DNA of 64,000 nt from a virus. A program made the translations under genes and the position numbers. The notes below the pieces were generated by a model. It did no database searches, was not told the DNA's origin, and saw nothing but the letters and a program-made list of their open reading frames with translations. Of the stretch, positions 28,011-35,490 are shown piece after piece (within the stretch, counting starts at the first letter, position 1; every line of letters begins with the position of its first letter). The stretch lies in IMG/VR virus record IMGVR_UViG_3300023074_000001, positions 62,001 through 126,000 of that record; one strand, given 5' to 3'.

Positions 28011-28039
28011 ACTCTACTCGTCTTACCTTTAATTGTCAA
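28011..28039 (-). promoter_or_regulatory. Minus-strand promoter TTGACA-17-TAGAGT for tRNAs
   Basis: -35 28039-28034, -10 28016-28011. Serves tRNA-Asn, Ile and Phe. Confidence 0.8.
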
Positions 28040-28041
28040 CC

Positions 28042-28100
28042 CCTGCTTGAAACATTTATCAAGCTATCGGGCTACTGTGGTATCCATCGTGTTTGTACAT
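28042..28100 (-). other. Very short transcript between two promoters
   Basis: Promoter 28106-28134 starts a transcript near 28099; a hairpin GCTTGA/TCAAGC (28045-28064) follows and the next -35 lies at 28034. A 13-codon ATG frame begins at 28100, again at +1. Either a ~60-base RNA or a leaderless peptide. Confidence 0.4.
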
Positions 28101-28105
28101 CTATT

Positions 28106-28134
28106 ACTCTAACAGATCCTCGTGCTGGTGTCAA
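28106..28134 (-). promoter_or_regulatory. Minus-strand promoter TTGACA-17-TAGAGT fused to a stop codon
   Basis: -35 28134-28129 contains the stop TGA of 28131; -10 28111-28106. Confidence 0.75.
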
Positions 28135-28235
28135 ATTTCCCTGGGCTTAGGCATAGTGCCGGTACGGTGACACCAACTTTGATGCTTCTCGCCTGCTCGT
28201 GCTAGGCAAGTTGAACATAAATCATTTGGATTCAT
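28131..28235 (-). CDS. Tiny zinc-binding protein
   Basis: 34 residues, ATG overlapping the upstream stop (ATGA). LCSTCLARAGEKHQSWCHRT holds C, C, H, C, H and fits a small zinc finger of the common phage type. Translational coupling with 28232. Confidence 0.55.
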   Translation of the reverse strand: MNPNDLCSTCLARAGEKHQSWCHRTGTMPKPREI

Positions 28236-28405
28236 TTCTTCTTCCTTCGCTCAAGGGCTTTTCTAATCATTCGCTCCTGAAGTTCGGGAGAACCTCTTAG
28301 CATAGCCTTGGAGGCTGCTTTACTATCTCCCTTTTTGACAGCCGCAGCATACTCATCTAATACACCAAGATCGTTAATAGCTTTTTCAGCTTCATGCCAG
28401 CCCAT
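28232..28405 (-). CDS. Small helical basic protein
   Basis: 57 residues. Helical and basic at the end (ERMIRKALERRKKK). ATG two bases before the stop of 28408. Function unknown. Confidence 0.6.
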   Translation of the reverse strand: MGWHEAEKAINDLGVLDEYAAAVKKGDSKAASKAMLRGSPELQERMIRKALERRKKK

Positions 28406-28407
28406 AT

Positions 28408-28794
28408 TCAATCAGGCCAAACTAGCTGAGGTTCGATTACTTCTACCTTACCATCTTTTACTCGAAGACGCCAGATGTCAGGTACATTAGAATCATGACC
28501 TTCACCGATAATATGCAAAAAGCCTGTATACTGCCTCTTTGGTCCTAGCAAATCTACTAGCGCTTGCAAGTCTTCGATAAGAGTATACGCCTTATATGGG
28601 TCGTCGGTCGAAGGAAGAATTGAATCAATTTCGTCTTCAGGATAGGCGACATCCCCAAAGCTTTCAAGTTGCACATCTTTATCAACATAGTTCTGATTAG
28701 GTTCGTTGATAACGAACCCTGAATCTTTTACTTCTGCGTATGTTATAGCGGGGCTAAAGACAATCCTGCCACTGACTCTAGATAAATATCCCAT
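28408..28794 (-). CDS. DUF6205-like phage protein
   Basis: 128 residues. The start MGYLSRVSGRIVFSPAITY matches the pattern GY...VsG.I..sPpl of a family common in actinophages (DUF6205-type). Alpha/beta; second half has YTGFLHIIGEGHD...WRLRVKDGKVE. Function unknown. ATG overlaps 28794. Confidence 0.65.
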   Translation of the reverse strand: MGYLSRVSGRIVFSPAITYAEVKDSGFVINEPNQNYVDKDVQLESFGDVAYPEDEIDSILPSTDDPYKAYTLIEDLQALVDLLGPKRQYTGFLHIIGEGHDSNVPDIWRLRVKDGKVEVIEPQLVWPD

Positions 28795-29117
28795 TACTGT
28801 TCCATGAACCCCATTCTATCAAACTGCTGATCATCCATGATTTCACCCTCGCCATCAGCATAGACTACAACCCAACACCCAGGATCGACCTCCTGATCAT
28901 CTCCCCAAGCCTCAAACTGAAGAACATAATAACCTGGGTTGGCATGGGTCTTTCCTGAGTAATTATTAAAATAAGACTCAACATGACTTCGATAAACGCA
29001 TGGGTCACCATCGAGATCATCTTCTACAATACCTTTGAGGAGCCACTTCATCTGCTGGATATTTTCTCCATCCCAGCGAACAGCTCGGACATGGATAGTT
29101 GTTACAAAATCAAACAC
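28794..29117 (-). CDS. Conserved phage protein
   Basis: 107 residues. RAVRWDGENIQQMKWLLKGI, then CWVVVYADGEGEIMDDQQFD, is the frequent phage pattern V.AvqWtG.N...v..F...GdWvv...G....d..F. Small alpha/beta fold. Role unknown. Confidence 0.65.
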   Translation of the reverse strand: MFDFVTTIHVRAVRWDGENIQQMKWLLKGIVEDDLDGDPCVYRSHVESYFNNYSGKTHANPGYYVLQFEAWGDDQEVDPGCWVVVYADGEGEIMDDQQFDRMGFMEQ

Positions 29118-29315
29118 TTAAGCTCCTTCAATTTCGCCTGGGTGGCCTGGACACCACGTATTGCCTTCGTTTACTTGATGATTATCGTGAGCTAATGCAG
29201 GTCTGACCAGATGTTCAGGCCAAAACTTTATACTTCGCTCAGCAAACTCACACCAAGGCCATGGTTGCCCAGGCCAGGGCCACTTTTCTTCATACTGCAC
29301 AATTGCTTTTGCCAT
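29118..29315 (-). CDS. Small W/P-rich protein
   Basis: 65 residues from ATG 29315 overlapping the kinase stop (TGATG). WPWPGQPWPW near the start, then a helix. Co-translated with 29315-30232. No family recognised. Confidence 0.55.
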   Translation of the reverse strand: MAKAIVQYEEKWPWPGQPWPWCEFAERSIKFWPEHLVRPALAHDNHQVNEGNTWCPGHPGEIEGA

Positions 29316-30232
29316 CAAAAATCACCAGGAGCGACCTGGAAAGTATTCAGACCCAGCTTGCGCCACATACGGACAACCTGGTCACGGTCATCCAGCACGT
29401 ACTTGACATGAAACTTATCTCGTACGTGAGTATTGAACAGTTCGTGCTTTACCAGGTCATCTCTACGGTTGTCACCTTCTGCTCGCATAAACAGGTGAAA
29501 ATTGTGACCCAGTTCCTTGATCAGCCATGTGTTCGTCACATCGTAGCACGAACCATCGCGACCTGACATGACAACAATAGCGTGTCCTGCCAGAACAGCG
29601 CTGTTTACAGCATCAATTACTGCTGCAACAGGAGTATCCTCGCCGACTCGCTTCCAGTCGTACGGAGAACGATCAGACATTTTAGCCAGGGTACCATCAA
29701 TGTCAACAATAACAACAGAAGGCAGCTCAGTAGGATTGCTGTACGGTTCGACTACCAGTTCAGGAACATCAGGAATAGGCAGAGGTAGGCTACGACCCTT
29801 GATGTAGCGATCATGCATCCCTCGGATAACCTTTTCACCGACAGCCTGACTCAAGTTACTTTCTCCTGCATTCCTGCGAGCTTCGTCACGGTGCAGGCAT
29901 TCTTCCAGAGACACATCAGTGAAATCCTGGAAAACAATTTCGGCATCATGCTTACGAGCAATCAACATCAGAGTTTTGACGCCGCGAGCAAAAAAATTGG
30001 TGTCATCGACGACAACATTGTGACCTGCGGCTAGAGCCTTGTCAACTGCACCATGCTGAGCTGCGGTAACCATGTCCTCCTGAGGAGGAGACAGTACCGG
30101 CTTACCGAACATCATCTGTCGGAAATCATCACGGTTGCACCGGATGAAACTTGGGTCCGATTCTACCAGCTTACGCGCCCAGGTGCTCTTGCCAGAAGCA
30201 GGAAGACCTCGGGTCAGGATCATCTTTGTCAT
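29315..30232 (-). CDS. Polynucleotide 5'-kinase / 3'-phosphatase
   Basis: 305 residues, T4 PseT-like order: N-terminal kinase with P-loop GLPASGKST (9-17), then a HAD phosphatase with DIDGT (177-181), SGRD near 220 and the late DDRDQVV. It heals cut RNA ends by phosphorylating the 5' OH and removing the 2',3' phosphate so that RNA ligase can join them. Partners are probably the ligase at 32352 and the RlaP-like enzyme at 31536. The mRNA appears leaderless. Confidence 0.9.
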   Translation of the reverse strand: MTKMILTRGLPASGKSTWARKLVESDPSFIRCNRDDFRQMMFGKPVLSPPQEDMVTAAQHGAVDKALAAGHNVVVDDTNFFARGVKTLMLIARKHDAEIVFQDFTDVSLEECLHRDEARRNAGESNLSQAVGEKVIRGMHDRYIKGRSLPLPIPDVPELVVEPYSNPTELPSVVIVDIDGTLAKMSDRSPYDWKRVGEDTPVAAVIDAVNSAVLAGHAIVVMSGRDGSCYDVTNTWLIKELGHNFHLFMRAEGDNRRDDLVKHELFNTHVRDKFHVKYVLDDRDQVVRMWRKLGLNTFQVAPGDF

Positions 30233-30239
30233 GTTCAGT

Positions 30240-30268
30240 AGCCTAACTCATGTGGGCTGTGTTGTCAA
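30240..30268 (-). promoter_or_regulatory. Minus-strand promoter TTGACA-17-TAGGCT for a leaderless mRNA
   Basis: -35 30268-30263, -10 30245-30240; ATG 30232 lies at the predicted +1. Confidence 0.8.
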
Positions 30269-30274
30269 CCTCGA

Positions 30275-30294
30275 CCGATTAATGCCTATAAACT
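30275..30294 (+). promoter_or_regulatory. Candidate late promoter CCGATTA-N5-TATAAACT
   Basis: One of a set of similar sites in front of virion and lysis genes (34181, 39435, 40133, 48324, 54248). Serves the collagen-like gene. Confidence 0.6.
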
Positions 30295-30316
30295 ATCTTT
30301 GTAAGGAGGAGTAACC

Positions 30317-31342
30317 ATGTCAAATGGTGACTTAGACGACGAACCCCTTGAAAGATCAGACTCGTCTGCCAGAATTGTGTGGCGTAGACTTATGCGCTAT
30401 AACAATTCTGGATTAGGTAGTAAGGGACCTCAAGGAGATGCTGGCCCTCAAGGAGCAACTGGCCCTAAAGGTGATAAGGGTACGGCAGGAAAAGATGGAA
30501 CTAATGGGGCTACGGGCCTGGATGGCTCTGATGGAAAATCTGCATTCGATATTGCTAAAATGCATGGATTTGCTGGAAGTGAAGCCCAATGGGTTGAATC
30601 ACTTCAAGGTGAACAAGGAACTACAGGGCCTAAGGGTAGCACAGGTGCTACCGGCGCGAAAGGTGATAAGGGAGACCAAGGAGATCCTGGTCCTCGCGGC
30701 GCGCAGGGTGATCAAGGTATTCAAGGCGAACAAGGCTTGATGGGCCCAGTAGGGCCTGTAGGCTTACAGGGTACACCAGGTTTAACTGGTCCGCAAGGTA
30801 TTCAAGGAATAAAAGGTGATAAGGGTGATCCCGGCGCAGCAGGATTAATAGGTGCTCCCGGCTTGAAAGGTGACCAGGGAATTCAAGGACCTAAAGGCGA
30901 TACCGGAGCTACTGGATCTCAAGGAGTTCAGGGTCCTCAAGGATTAAAGGGTGACCAAGGTATTCAAGGCCCTAAGGGTGACATAGGCCCGCAGGGTATT
31001 CAAGGAATAAAGGGCGATCAGGGCGTAACGGGAGCTACAGGAGCCACCGGAGCAAAAGGTGATACTGGAAATAATGCCACAGTGCAATTAGAAGTTGGAG
31101 CTGCCGCTATTCCTGCACTATTGTTGGGTGCCTCAACTACTGTCAACGTTACATTGTCTGGCACATTTCCAGACACTAATTACCAGGTTAAGCCGGTAGC
31201 TATTGCGGGTACTAGCATTCTCAGTATGATTCAGATAACTAACATAGTAAAATCCGTTGGCTCTGTATCGGTAACAATCAAAGCCAACGGATTAGCGTCT
31301 GGGGCGGGAGTTCTTATTGTTAATGCCTACAGAAGTGCGTAG
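30317..31342 (+). CDS. Collagen-like fibre protein
   Basis: 341 residues, ATG behind AAGGAGGAG. About 60 GXY triplets (GPQG, GPKGDKG, GIQGPKG) in two blocks separated by a 24-residue insert, SAFDIAKMHGFAGSEAQWVE..., a module often seen in phage collagen fibres. The last 85 residues are a beta-rich head (VQLEVGAAAIP...). It should form a trimeric triple helix on the virion. It is the only + strand gene in a minus-strand block, with its own late-type promoter. Confidence 0.85.
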   Translation: MSNGDLDDEPLERSDSSARIVWRRLMRYNNSGLGSKGPQGDAGPQGATGPKGDKGTAGKDGTNGATGLDGSDGKSAFDIAKMHGFAGSEAQWVESLQGEQGTTGPKGSTGATGAKGDKGDQGDPGPRGAQGDQGIQGEQGLMGPVGPVGLQGTPGLTGPQGIQGIKGDKGDPGAAGLIGAPGLKGDQGIQGPKGDTGATGSQGVQGPQGLKGDQGIQGPKGDIGPQGIQGIKGDQGVTGATGATGAKGDTGNNATVQLEVGAAAIPALLLGASTTVNVTLSGTFPDTNYQVKPVAIAGTSILSMIQITNIVKSVGSVSVTIKANGLASGAGVLIVNAYRSA

Positions 31343-31555
31343 GTTTTCAGGAATACCACGCCTGTTCAGTTCTGCATCGATAGCTAGAGCAAACCATAAA
31401 GTAGTCTGTCCTGCTTGTGACGGAGGAGCCGCACCCTTTTCTCCTGCCGTATGAAATGTGTTGTTATCAAGGGATTCAGCAACTTTATCGAATCCCTTGA
31501 TAACATTGTTCCATGTAGTAATCAGTGTTGCTGTATCAGTATTGATAAAGTTCAT
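31292..31555 (-). CDS. Small protein overlapping the fibre gene end
   Basis: 87 residues. Helical (TLITTWNNVIKGFDKVAESL; AGQTTLWFALAIDAELNRRG). Its 3' end overlaps the fibre gene by 51 bases on the opposite strand, and its start overlaps 31536. Looks like a real protein by composition. Function unknown. Confidence 0.55.
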   Translation of the reverse strand: MNFINTDTATLITTWNNVIKGFDKVAESLDNNTFHTAGEKGAAPPSQAGQTTLWFALAIDAELNRRGIPENLRTSVGINNKNSRPRR

Positions 31556-32198
31556 GGCGCACCTTCCTCAGCCAATTATCAATTGGTACAGGATTAGGAA
31601 CCTCTGGCAATACACACGGTGCGTTGTTAAACATTTCTTTGTACAGAGCTAAGGTGTCTGTGGCAAGTTGTAGATTACCCGCTGCAATCTCTTCACCAAA
31701 ATCGATGAACTTCTGCGGCTCAGCTAGTCTCACAGAATAGGTTCCTGTCGTATACAACTCATAACCCTGATGCAGCAGACGAAACATATGACGTGCCTGC
31801 TTCGGCTTGCTAGACGCAGTTAGCTCTTTAAGTTGTTCAGTAGCATAACCTATATAGGAGTTGCGTACGTACTTGCGAGATAAAAAGTTATTTCTCAGTT
31901 CTACAAGTTCTGTACCTAAAACTGTGCGAACGTTATAATCTTTAATCCACAGCAAATCTAGGACGGTAGGATTGCACTTGAGAGCGAGCCTGCAATACTT
32001 GCCTACTTCATGATAAGTAGTGTCAGGATTCTTGAAAACAAAAGATTCCTGAACTGTACCCATACCATGAAACATTATAGTAGGGGCCGCGTAAATCCCA
32101 AGGAAATCTTCGTCGGAATGTTCATTATGGAGCCCGAAGGCTCGGGAGCCAACACGAGCTTTTAACAACGTGTTGGCTCCCGGGTTAACTATCATCAT
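31536..32198 (-). CDS. RlaP-like nucleotidyltransferase
   Basis: 220 residues. VGSRAFGLHNEHSDEDFLGI (16-35) is the GS...DxD pattern of the DNA polymerase beta superfamily, closest to the RlaP type linked to RNA repair (PF10127); the metal acids would be D29 and D31. The rest is helical. Members are often encoded near RNA ligase and kinase-phosphatase, as here. May add nucleotides to damaged tRNA. ATG overlaps the upstream stop. Confidence 0.75.
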   Translation of the reverse strand: MMIVNPGANTLLKARVGSRAFGLHNEHSDEDFLGIYAAPTIMFHGMGTVQESFVFKNPDTTYHEVGKYCRLALKCNPTVLDLLWIKDYNVRTVLGTELVELRNNFLSRKYVRNSYIGYATEQLKELTASSKPKQARHMFRLLHQGYELYTTGTYSVRLAEPQKFIDFGEEIAAGNLQLATDTLALYKEMFNNAPCVLPEVPNPVPIDNWLRKVRHELYQY

Positions 32199-32362
32199 GC
32201 TATTAGTTCCTTAATATGCCCACACCGGCATTCATAAATTTTAATATCGATAGTAGGCGGCATAAACGGGTAAAAGAAAAGTAGAGTCAAGTACTTAAGG
32301 GGATTAGCCTTTGACTCTACTTTCACAAACTTATGCCAATGAATATGAAACTTAGTCGGCAT
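32195..32362 (-). CDS. Small protein with CxC-H end
   Basis: 55 residues, ATG inside the last codons of the ligase gene, stop overlapping 32198. Begins with HIHWHKF and ends YECRCGHIKELIA, so metal binding is possible. Translationally coupled between ligase and nucleotidyltransferase. Confidence 0.6.
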   Translation of the reverse strand: MPTKFHIHWHKFVKVESKANPLKYLTLLFFYPFMPPTIDIKIYECRCGHIKELIA

Positions 32363-33440
32363 CGTTGGACACCTTTACAGGAGAATAATCATGCTTAGGC
32401 TTACAACGACGCAACCACTCTGGACGAATGTTCTTACCATCGTAAAGATTAAACAGAGCCCAAGCATAGTTATGATCCTTTGCCTTCATAGCAAATTCCT
32501 TCTTGCTCGGGTTGACTCCAATTTCAGTAAGAATTCGATCATAGCTGATGCAGCAATACTCTACAAACTCATCAACCTCAGTATCAATGTCGTCCTGAAC
32601 TCCGCGAACAAAGCCGTGGAACTCATCCGGTACCTTCTCGATAAGTTCATCAACAGTACCATCTACCATAGCCTGCCACACAGAACGAGCATTCAGTCCT
32701 GTAACAATACGGTGAAGTGCGATGTAATCCTCCTGCTTAATCTTGACACGAACATCATGATTGTACAGGTTGACAACAAAGCCTTCCTTACCTGCGCGTG
32801 GAGGTGCCTCTAGTGCCTCTCGAAAAGTAGTGTACGGAAAAGACTCAGCCTTAGGTCCGGGCCAACTCCAATCCAGTACACCAGCATCCCAGTTGTCGCC
32901 GGTTGAGATATCTACTGAAGCCAGAAGAATTAAATCATCCATGTCGCCGTAATCACACACAATACGGTTCTCGGGATAGATAATTTCAAACAACAGAGTA
33001 ATACCCTTAGGAGGAACATAATTTGCGTACTTGGTACGGAACAACTTAGTAGCATGGATAGCCTGCTCGGAAGCGAAACTACCGCGAGTAGCAATAGCGT
33101 ATTCACCACTCAGAGGTTCACGATACAAAATACCCAGGGAACCATCCATCTTGTCAGAAACAACAGCAGGCTCATCAAGATCGATAGTAGGACAACCTAC
33201 CTGGCCGTAGTTGAAGAACTTAGGTAGCGGACGAGCAACAATCCAATTGAAGGCATCCACAATAAGCCCACGACAATTCATGGTGACCTTATTCCAAACA
33301 CCGTCGAATGCTGCTTTTTCGGTGTAGTTAAGGATAAACAGTTCAGGATTGTCAGGGTGAGTATTAACACGGACATAGCCCTGCTCAAGCATGTTAGCAA
33401 ATGCATCCTCTCGAAAGAGGATGTTAGTGTGATCCTTCAT
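32352..33440 (-). CDS. RNA ligase, T4 Rnl1-like
   Basis: 362 residues from ATG 33440 behind GAGGAGTAACACC. Nucleotidyltransferase motifs in order: I KMDGS (K97 takes AMP), III/IIIa FEIIYPENRIV (151-161), IV EGFVV (219-223), V VKIK (232-235). It seals 5'-phosphate and 3'-OH RNA ends with ATP. With the kinase-phosphatase at 29315 it forms the pathway that rebuilds tRNAs cut by anticodon nucleases. Confidence 0.9.
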   Translation of the reverse strand: MKDHTNILFREDAFANMLEQGYVRVNTHPDNPELFILNYTEKAAFDGVWNKVTMNCRGLIVDAFNWIVARPLPKFFNYGQVGCPTIDLDEPAVVSDKMDGSLGILYREPLSGEYAIATRGSFASEQAIHATKLFRTKYANYVPPKGITLLFEIIYPENRIVCDYGDMDDLILLASVDISTGDNWDAGVLDWSWPGPKAESFPYTTFREALEAPPRAGKEGFVVNLYNHDVRVKIKQEDYIALHRIVTGLNARSVWQAMVDGTVDELIEKVPDEFHGFVRGVQDDIDTEVDEFVEYCCISYDRILTEIGVNPSKKEFAMKAKDHNYAWALFNLYDGKNIRPEWLRRCKPKHDYSPVKVSNDAD

Positions 33441-33451
33441 GGTGTTACTCC

Positions 33452-33760
33452 TCACCTAGCGATTTGTGTACCAAGCACCACCCAACGAAGGTCATCGCCT
33501 GTGAGTGTTACTAGGTCTGAATGTCTACGGTCATCTTGACCCTGTTCGATGCTTACTCCGGCAGAGCCTACCACAACAGGTGTGAATCTCCAAACGCCGT
33601 CCTCATCGCGTCGAACTCGCAGAAGCGTACCATCTGATACTGCCAGAATCAAGCTGTCTGAGGGGGTGTCAAGATAAACATTGAACTCCTCTGCGGGAAA
33701 GCTCGTCCCGTCAATCTCAATAAGATCATCGCTTGCACCATAAATTGTTAATTCATCCAT
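33452..33760 (-). CDS. Small beta-rich protein
   Basis: 102 residues. Strand-rich and acidic (SLILAVSDGTLLRVRRDEDG). Overlaps 33753 by eight bases. Sometimes seen near ligase genes in phages; function unknown. Confidence 0.6.
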   Translation of the reverse strand: MDELTIYGASDDLIEIDGTSFPAEEFNVYLDTPSDSLILAVSDGTLLRVRRDEDGVWRFTPVVVGSAGVSIEQGQDDRRHSDLVTLTGDDLRWVVLGTQIAR

Positions 33761-33956
33761 CAGTTCCCAATCTTATTACTGTGTGAGTTCCTTCACTGAT
33801 CCACCGGTTTACTTGCGTATCACCGTAAAAGGGGCAAGCCCAGCCTTCAGTACCTATCCAGTATTCTTCAAAATCTCGATAGCCAACTTCACGACGCTTC
33901 TTAATGTAGGCCATTTTATTAGAGGCAACCACAGTACCTACAGGATATTCACTCAT
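33753..33956 (-). CDS. Small hypothetical protein
   Basis: 67 residues, ATG overlapping the stop of 33949. GTVVASNKMAYIKKRREVGY, WACPFYGDTQ. No family recognised. Confidence 0.55.
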   Translation of the reverse strand: MSEYPVGTVVASNKMAYIKKRREVGYRDFEEYWIGTEGWACPFYGDTQVNRWISEGTHTVIRLGTDG

Positions 33957-34110
33957 TGGTAAACTTCTTCGCCTCCTTGAAAAGGTGCTGAAACGGAGCT
34001 AGCAACTCCATTTTTACAGTTGGCACATGCTTATAATCGTAGCGAATAGCAAAATAAAGTAGGGTCAAACCTATAGGAAATACGGTCAAAAAGTAAATTA
34101 AGGTTTCCAT
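33949..34110 (-). CDS. Small membrane protein, leaderless mRNA
   Basis: 53 residues, one membrane helix (LIYFLTVFPIGLTLLYFAI) and an amphipathic basic tail. ATG at the predicted +1 of promoter 34117-34145; no ribosome site. First gene of the leftward run down to the ligase. Confidence 0.55.
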   Translation of the reverse strand: METLIYFLTVFPIGLTLLYFAIRYDYKHVPTVKMELLAPFQHLFKEAKKFTNE

Positions 34111-34116
34111 GCCATG

Positions 34117-34145
34117 AGTTTAACACACCAGAAGTTGCTGGTCAA
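34117..34145 (-). promoter_or_regulatory. Minus-strand promoter TTGACC-17-TAAACT for a leaderless mRNA
   Basis: -35 34145-34140, -10 34122-34117, six bases before ATG 34110. Confidence 0.7.
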
Positions 34146-34180
34146 CTAGCTTTATGTCTCTAGTTCATATAGTGAAATTG

Positions 34181-34200
34181 CCGATAACCTCTTATGAATT
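34181..34200 (+). promoter_or_regulatory. Candidate late promoter CCGATAA-N5-TATGAATT
   Basis: Same motif as at 30275, 40133 and 48324. Serves 34215 and the lysin. Confidence 0.6.
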
Positions 34201-34214
34201 AATAAGGAGGCAAG

Positions 34215-34559
34215 ATGGAAGAAACACTATACGAAGGATTAGCCATAGGCGGGCCTATGGATGGTCGTGAAATAGAGAGTCGATTCCCGGGCGGCGTACT
34301 GTTTATCAGTAAGGCGACAAATAAGTGCTGGCTTTATGACTACTATGCAGAATCTGCAAGATACATTGCACGTCCTGCAAGTTATGATGCTGTATGGGAT
34401 CAAATGGGCGACGAACAGAAAATGAAGGTTCTTCAGGAAACTGTTCTTTCCGGCGTAGATCCTACCAGAGAATTAGATTATGAATCTCGTCTTGCAGCAG
34501 CAGAAAGCTTCAACACCGAGGTTCGAGCCTTACCTGATGAGGCTAGGGAGGTTGTATAA
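34215..34559 (+). CDS. Conserved phage protein with GGPMDG motif
   Basis: 114 residues behind AAGGAGG. LAIGGPMDGREIESRFPGG is a motif shared by many phage proteins of unknown function, often near lysis or tail genes. The stop overlaps the lysin start (TAATG). Confidence 0.65.
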   Translation: MEETLYEGLAIGGPMDGREIESRFPGGVLFISKATNKCWLYDYYAESARYIARPASYDAVWDQMGDEQKMKVLQETVLSGVDPTRELDYESRLAAAESFNTEVRALPDEAREVV

Positions 34560-35422
34560 TGGCTACCTTATCCACATCAAGTATCAACTGGCTTGCTGAT
34601 CAGTGGGAGGCTGCGTATGGCTCAGCAGTACTATCTGGAATAGTTGGTGATTTAGCTCACAAATCCAGGGGTGGTTATCATATCTCCCGCCAGGATCAGG
34701 GCTCATCTAACTACAGTGTAACACGAGCAGATGACCGTAGTGGTCCTAGCGATAGGGCTGCCGCTATTGATATGACCATGAGTACCGCTGACATGATCAG
34801 ATGTCATAAACGCCTGAGAGCAATCTGGGAAAATCGTTCCAGCGACCCTCGCATGAAATATATTAATGCGTGGAATGGCTGGGATGGTCAAGGAGATGCG
34901 GGTCGTTATGATGTTGTTACAGGATCAGTCAGTTTTGCTACCGCAGACCACAAGTGGCACATTCATTTAGAAATTCGCCGTAGATATGTTAACGATATGA
35001 ATGCTATGAGGGCAATTCTATCTATGCTGAAAGGCGAGACAAGTTTAGTAGCAGGAGATGATGACGATATGGCTCTAACAGACGCAGAAATTAGTAAGGT
35101 AGCTACCGCAGTATGGGCTAAGGCTCTTAATATTGAAACAGATTCAAAGAAGCCTGACAACCCTCAGCCAGCAGGAGGTATTCTACGATACATCTCCTCT
35201 GAGCACCACACTATTATGGATCAGAATAGAGATATTCTTGCCAAACTTGGTACAGATAACGTAGATGAATCAGCTATCGCCAGTGCTATAGCCGGTAATG
35301 CAGGATTTGTTAATGCACTAGCTCAAGCAGTATCAGCTAAGCTTCCTACCGGCGTGCAAGTAACAGCAGCAGAACTAACAGCTGCATTGAAGACAGCATT
35401 TCGTGAAGGCGTAGCAAGTTAA
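34559..35422 (+). CDS. M15-type peptidase lysin
   Basis: 287 residues. Residues 34-71 (HKSRGGYHISR..., DRAAAIDMTM) and 131-140 (HKWHIHLEIR) give the zinc site of peptidase M15 enzymes: H41, D71, H136, with H134 nearby. Such lysins cut peptide cross-links in the cell wall. The second half (about 160-287) is helical with AAELTAALKTAFREG, perhaps a binding part. Starts one base inside the stop of 34215. A strong terminator follows. Confidence 0.75.
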   Translation: MATLSTSSINWLADQWEAAYGSAVLSGIVGDLAHKSRGGYHISRQDQGSSNYSVTRADDRSGPSDRAAAIDMTMSTADMIRCHKRLRAIWENRSSDPRMKYINAWNGWDGQGDAGRYDVVTGSVSFATADHKWHIHLEIRRRYVNDMNAMRAILSMLKGETSLVAGDDDDMALTDAEISKVATAVWAKALNIETDSKKPDNPQPAGGILRYISSEHHTIMDQNRDILAKLGTDNVDESAIASAIAGNAGFVNALAQAVSAKLPTGVQVTAAELTAALKTAFREGVAS

Positions 35423-35433
35423 GATAATATGTT

Positions 35434-35480
35434 AAAGCTCTAATCTGCTATAATACAGTAGGTTAGAGCTTTTTCTTTAT
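35434..35480 (+). terminator. Strong intrinsic terminator
   Basis: AAAGCTCTAATCTGCT pairs with the inverse at 35457-35472 (two G-U pairs) around ATAATAC, followed by T-rich sequence. Confidence 0.85.
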
Positions 35481-35490
35481 AAGGAGTAAT

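Noticed and set aside
30420-31080. Short tandem repeats resembling a CRISPR array
   Set aside because: They are GXY codon repeats of the collagen-like gene, without constant repeat or spacer length. No CRISPR array seen in the window.
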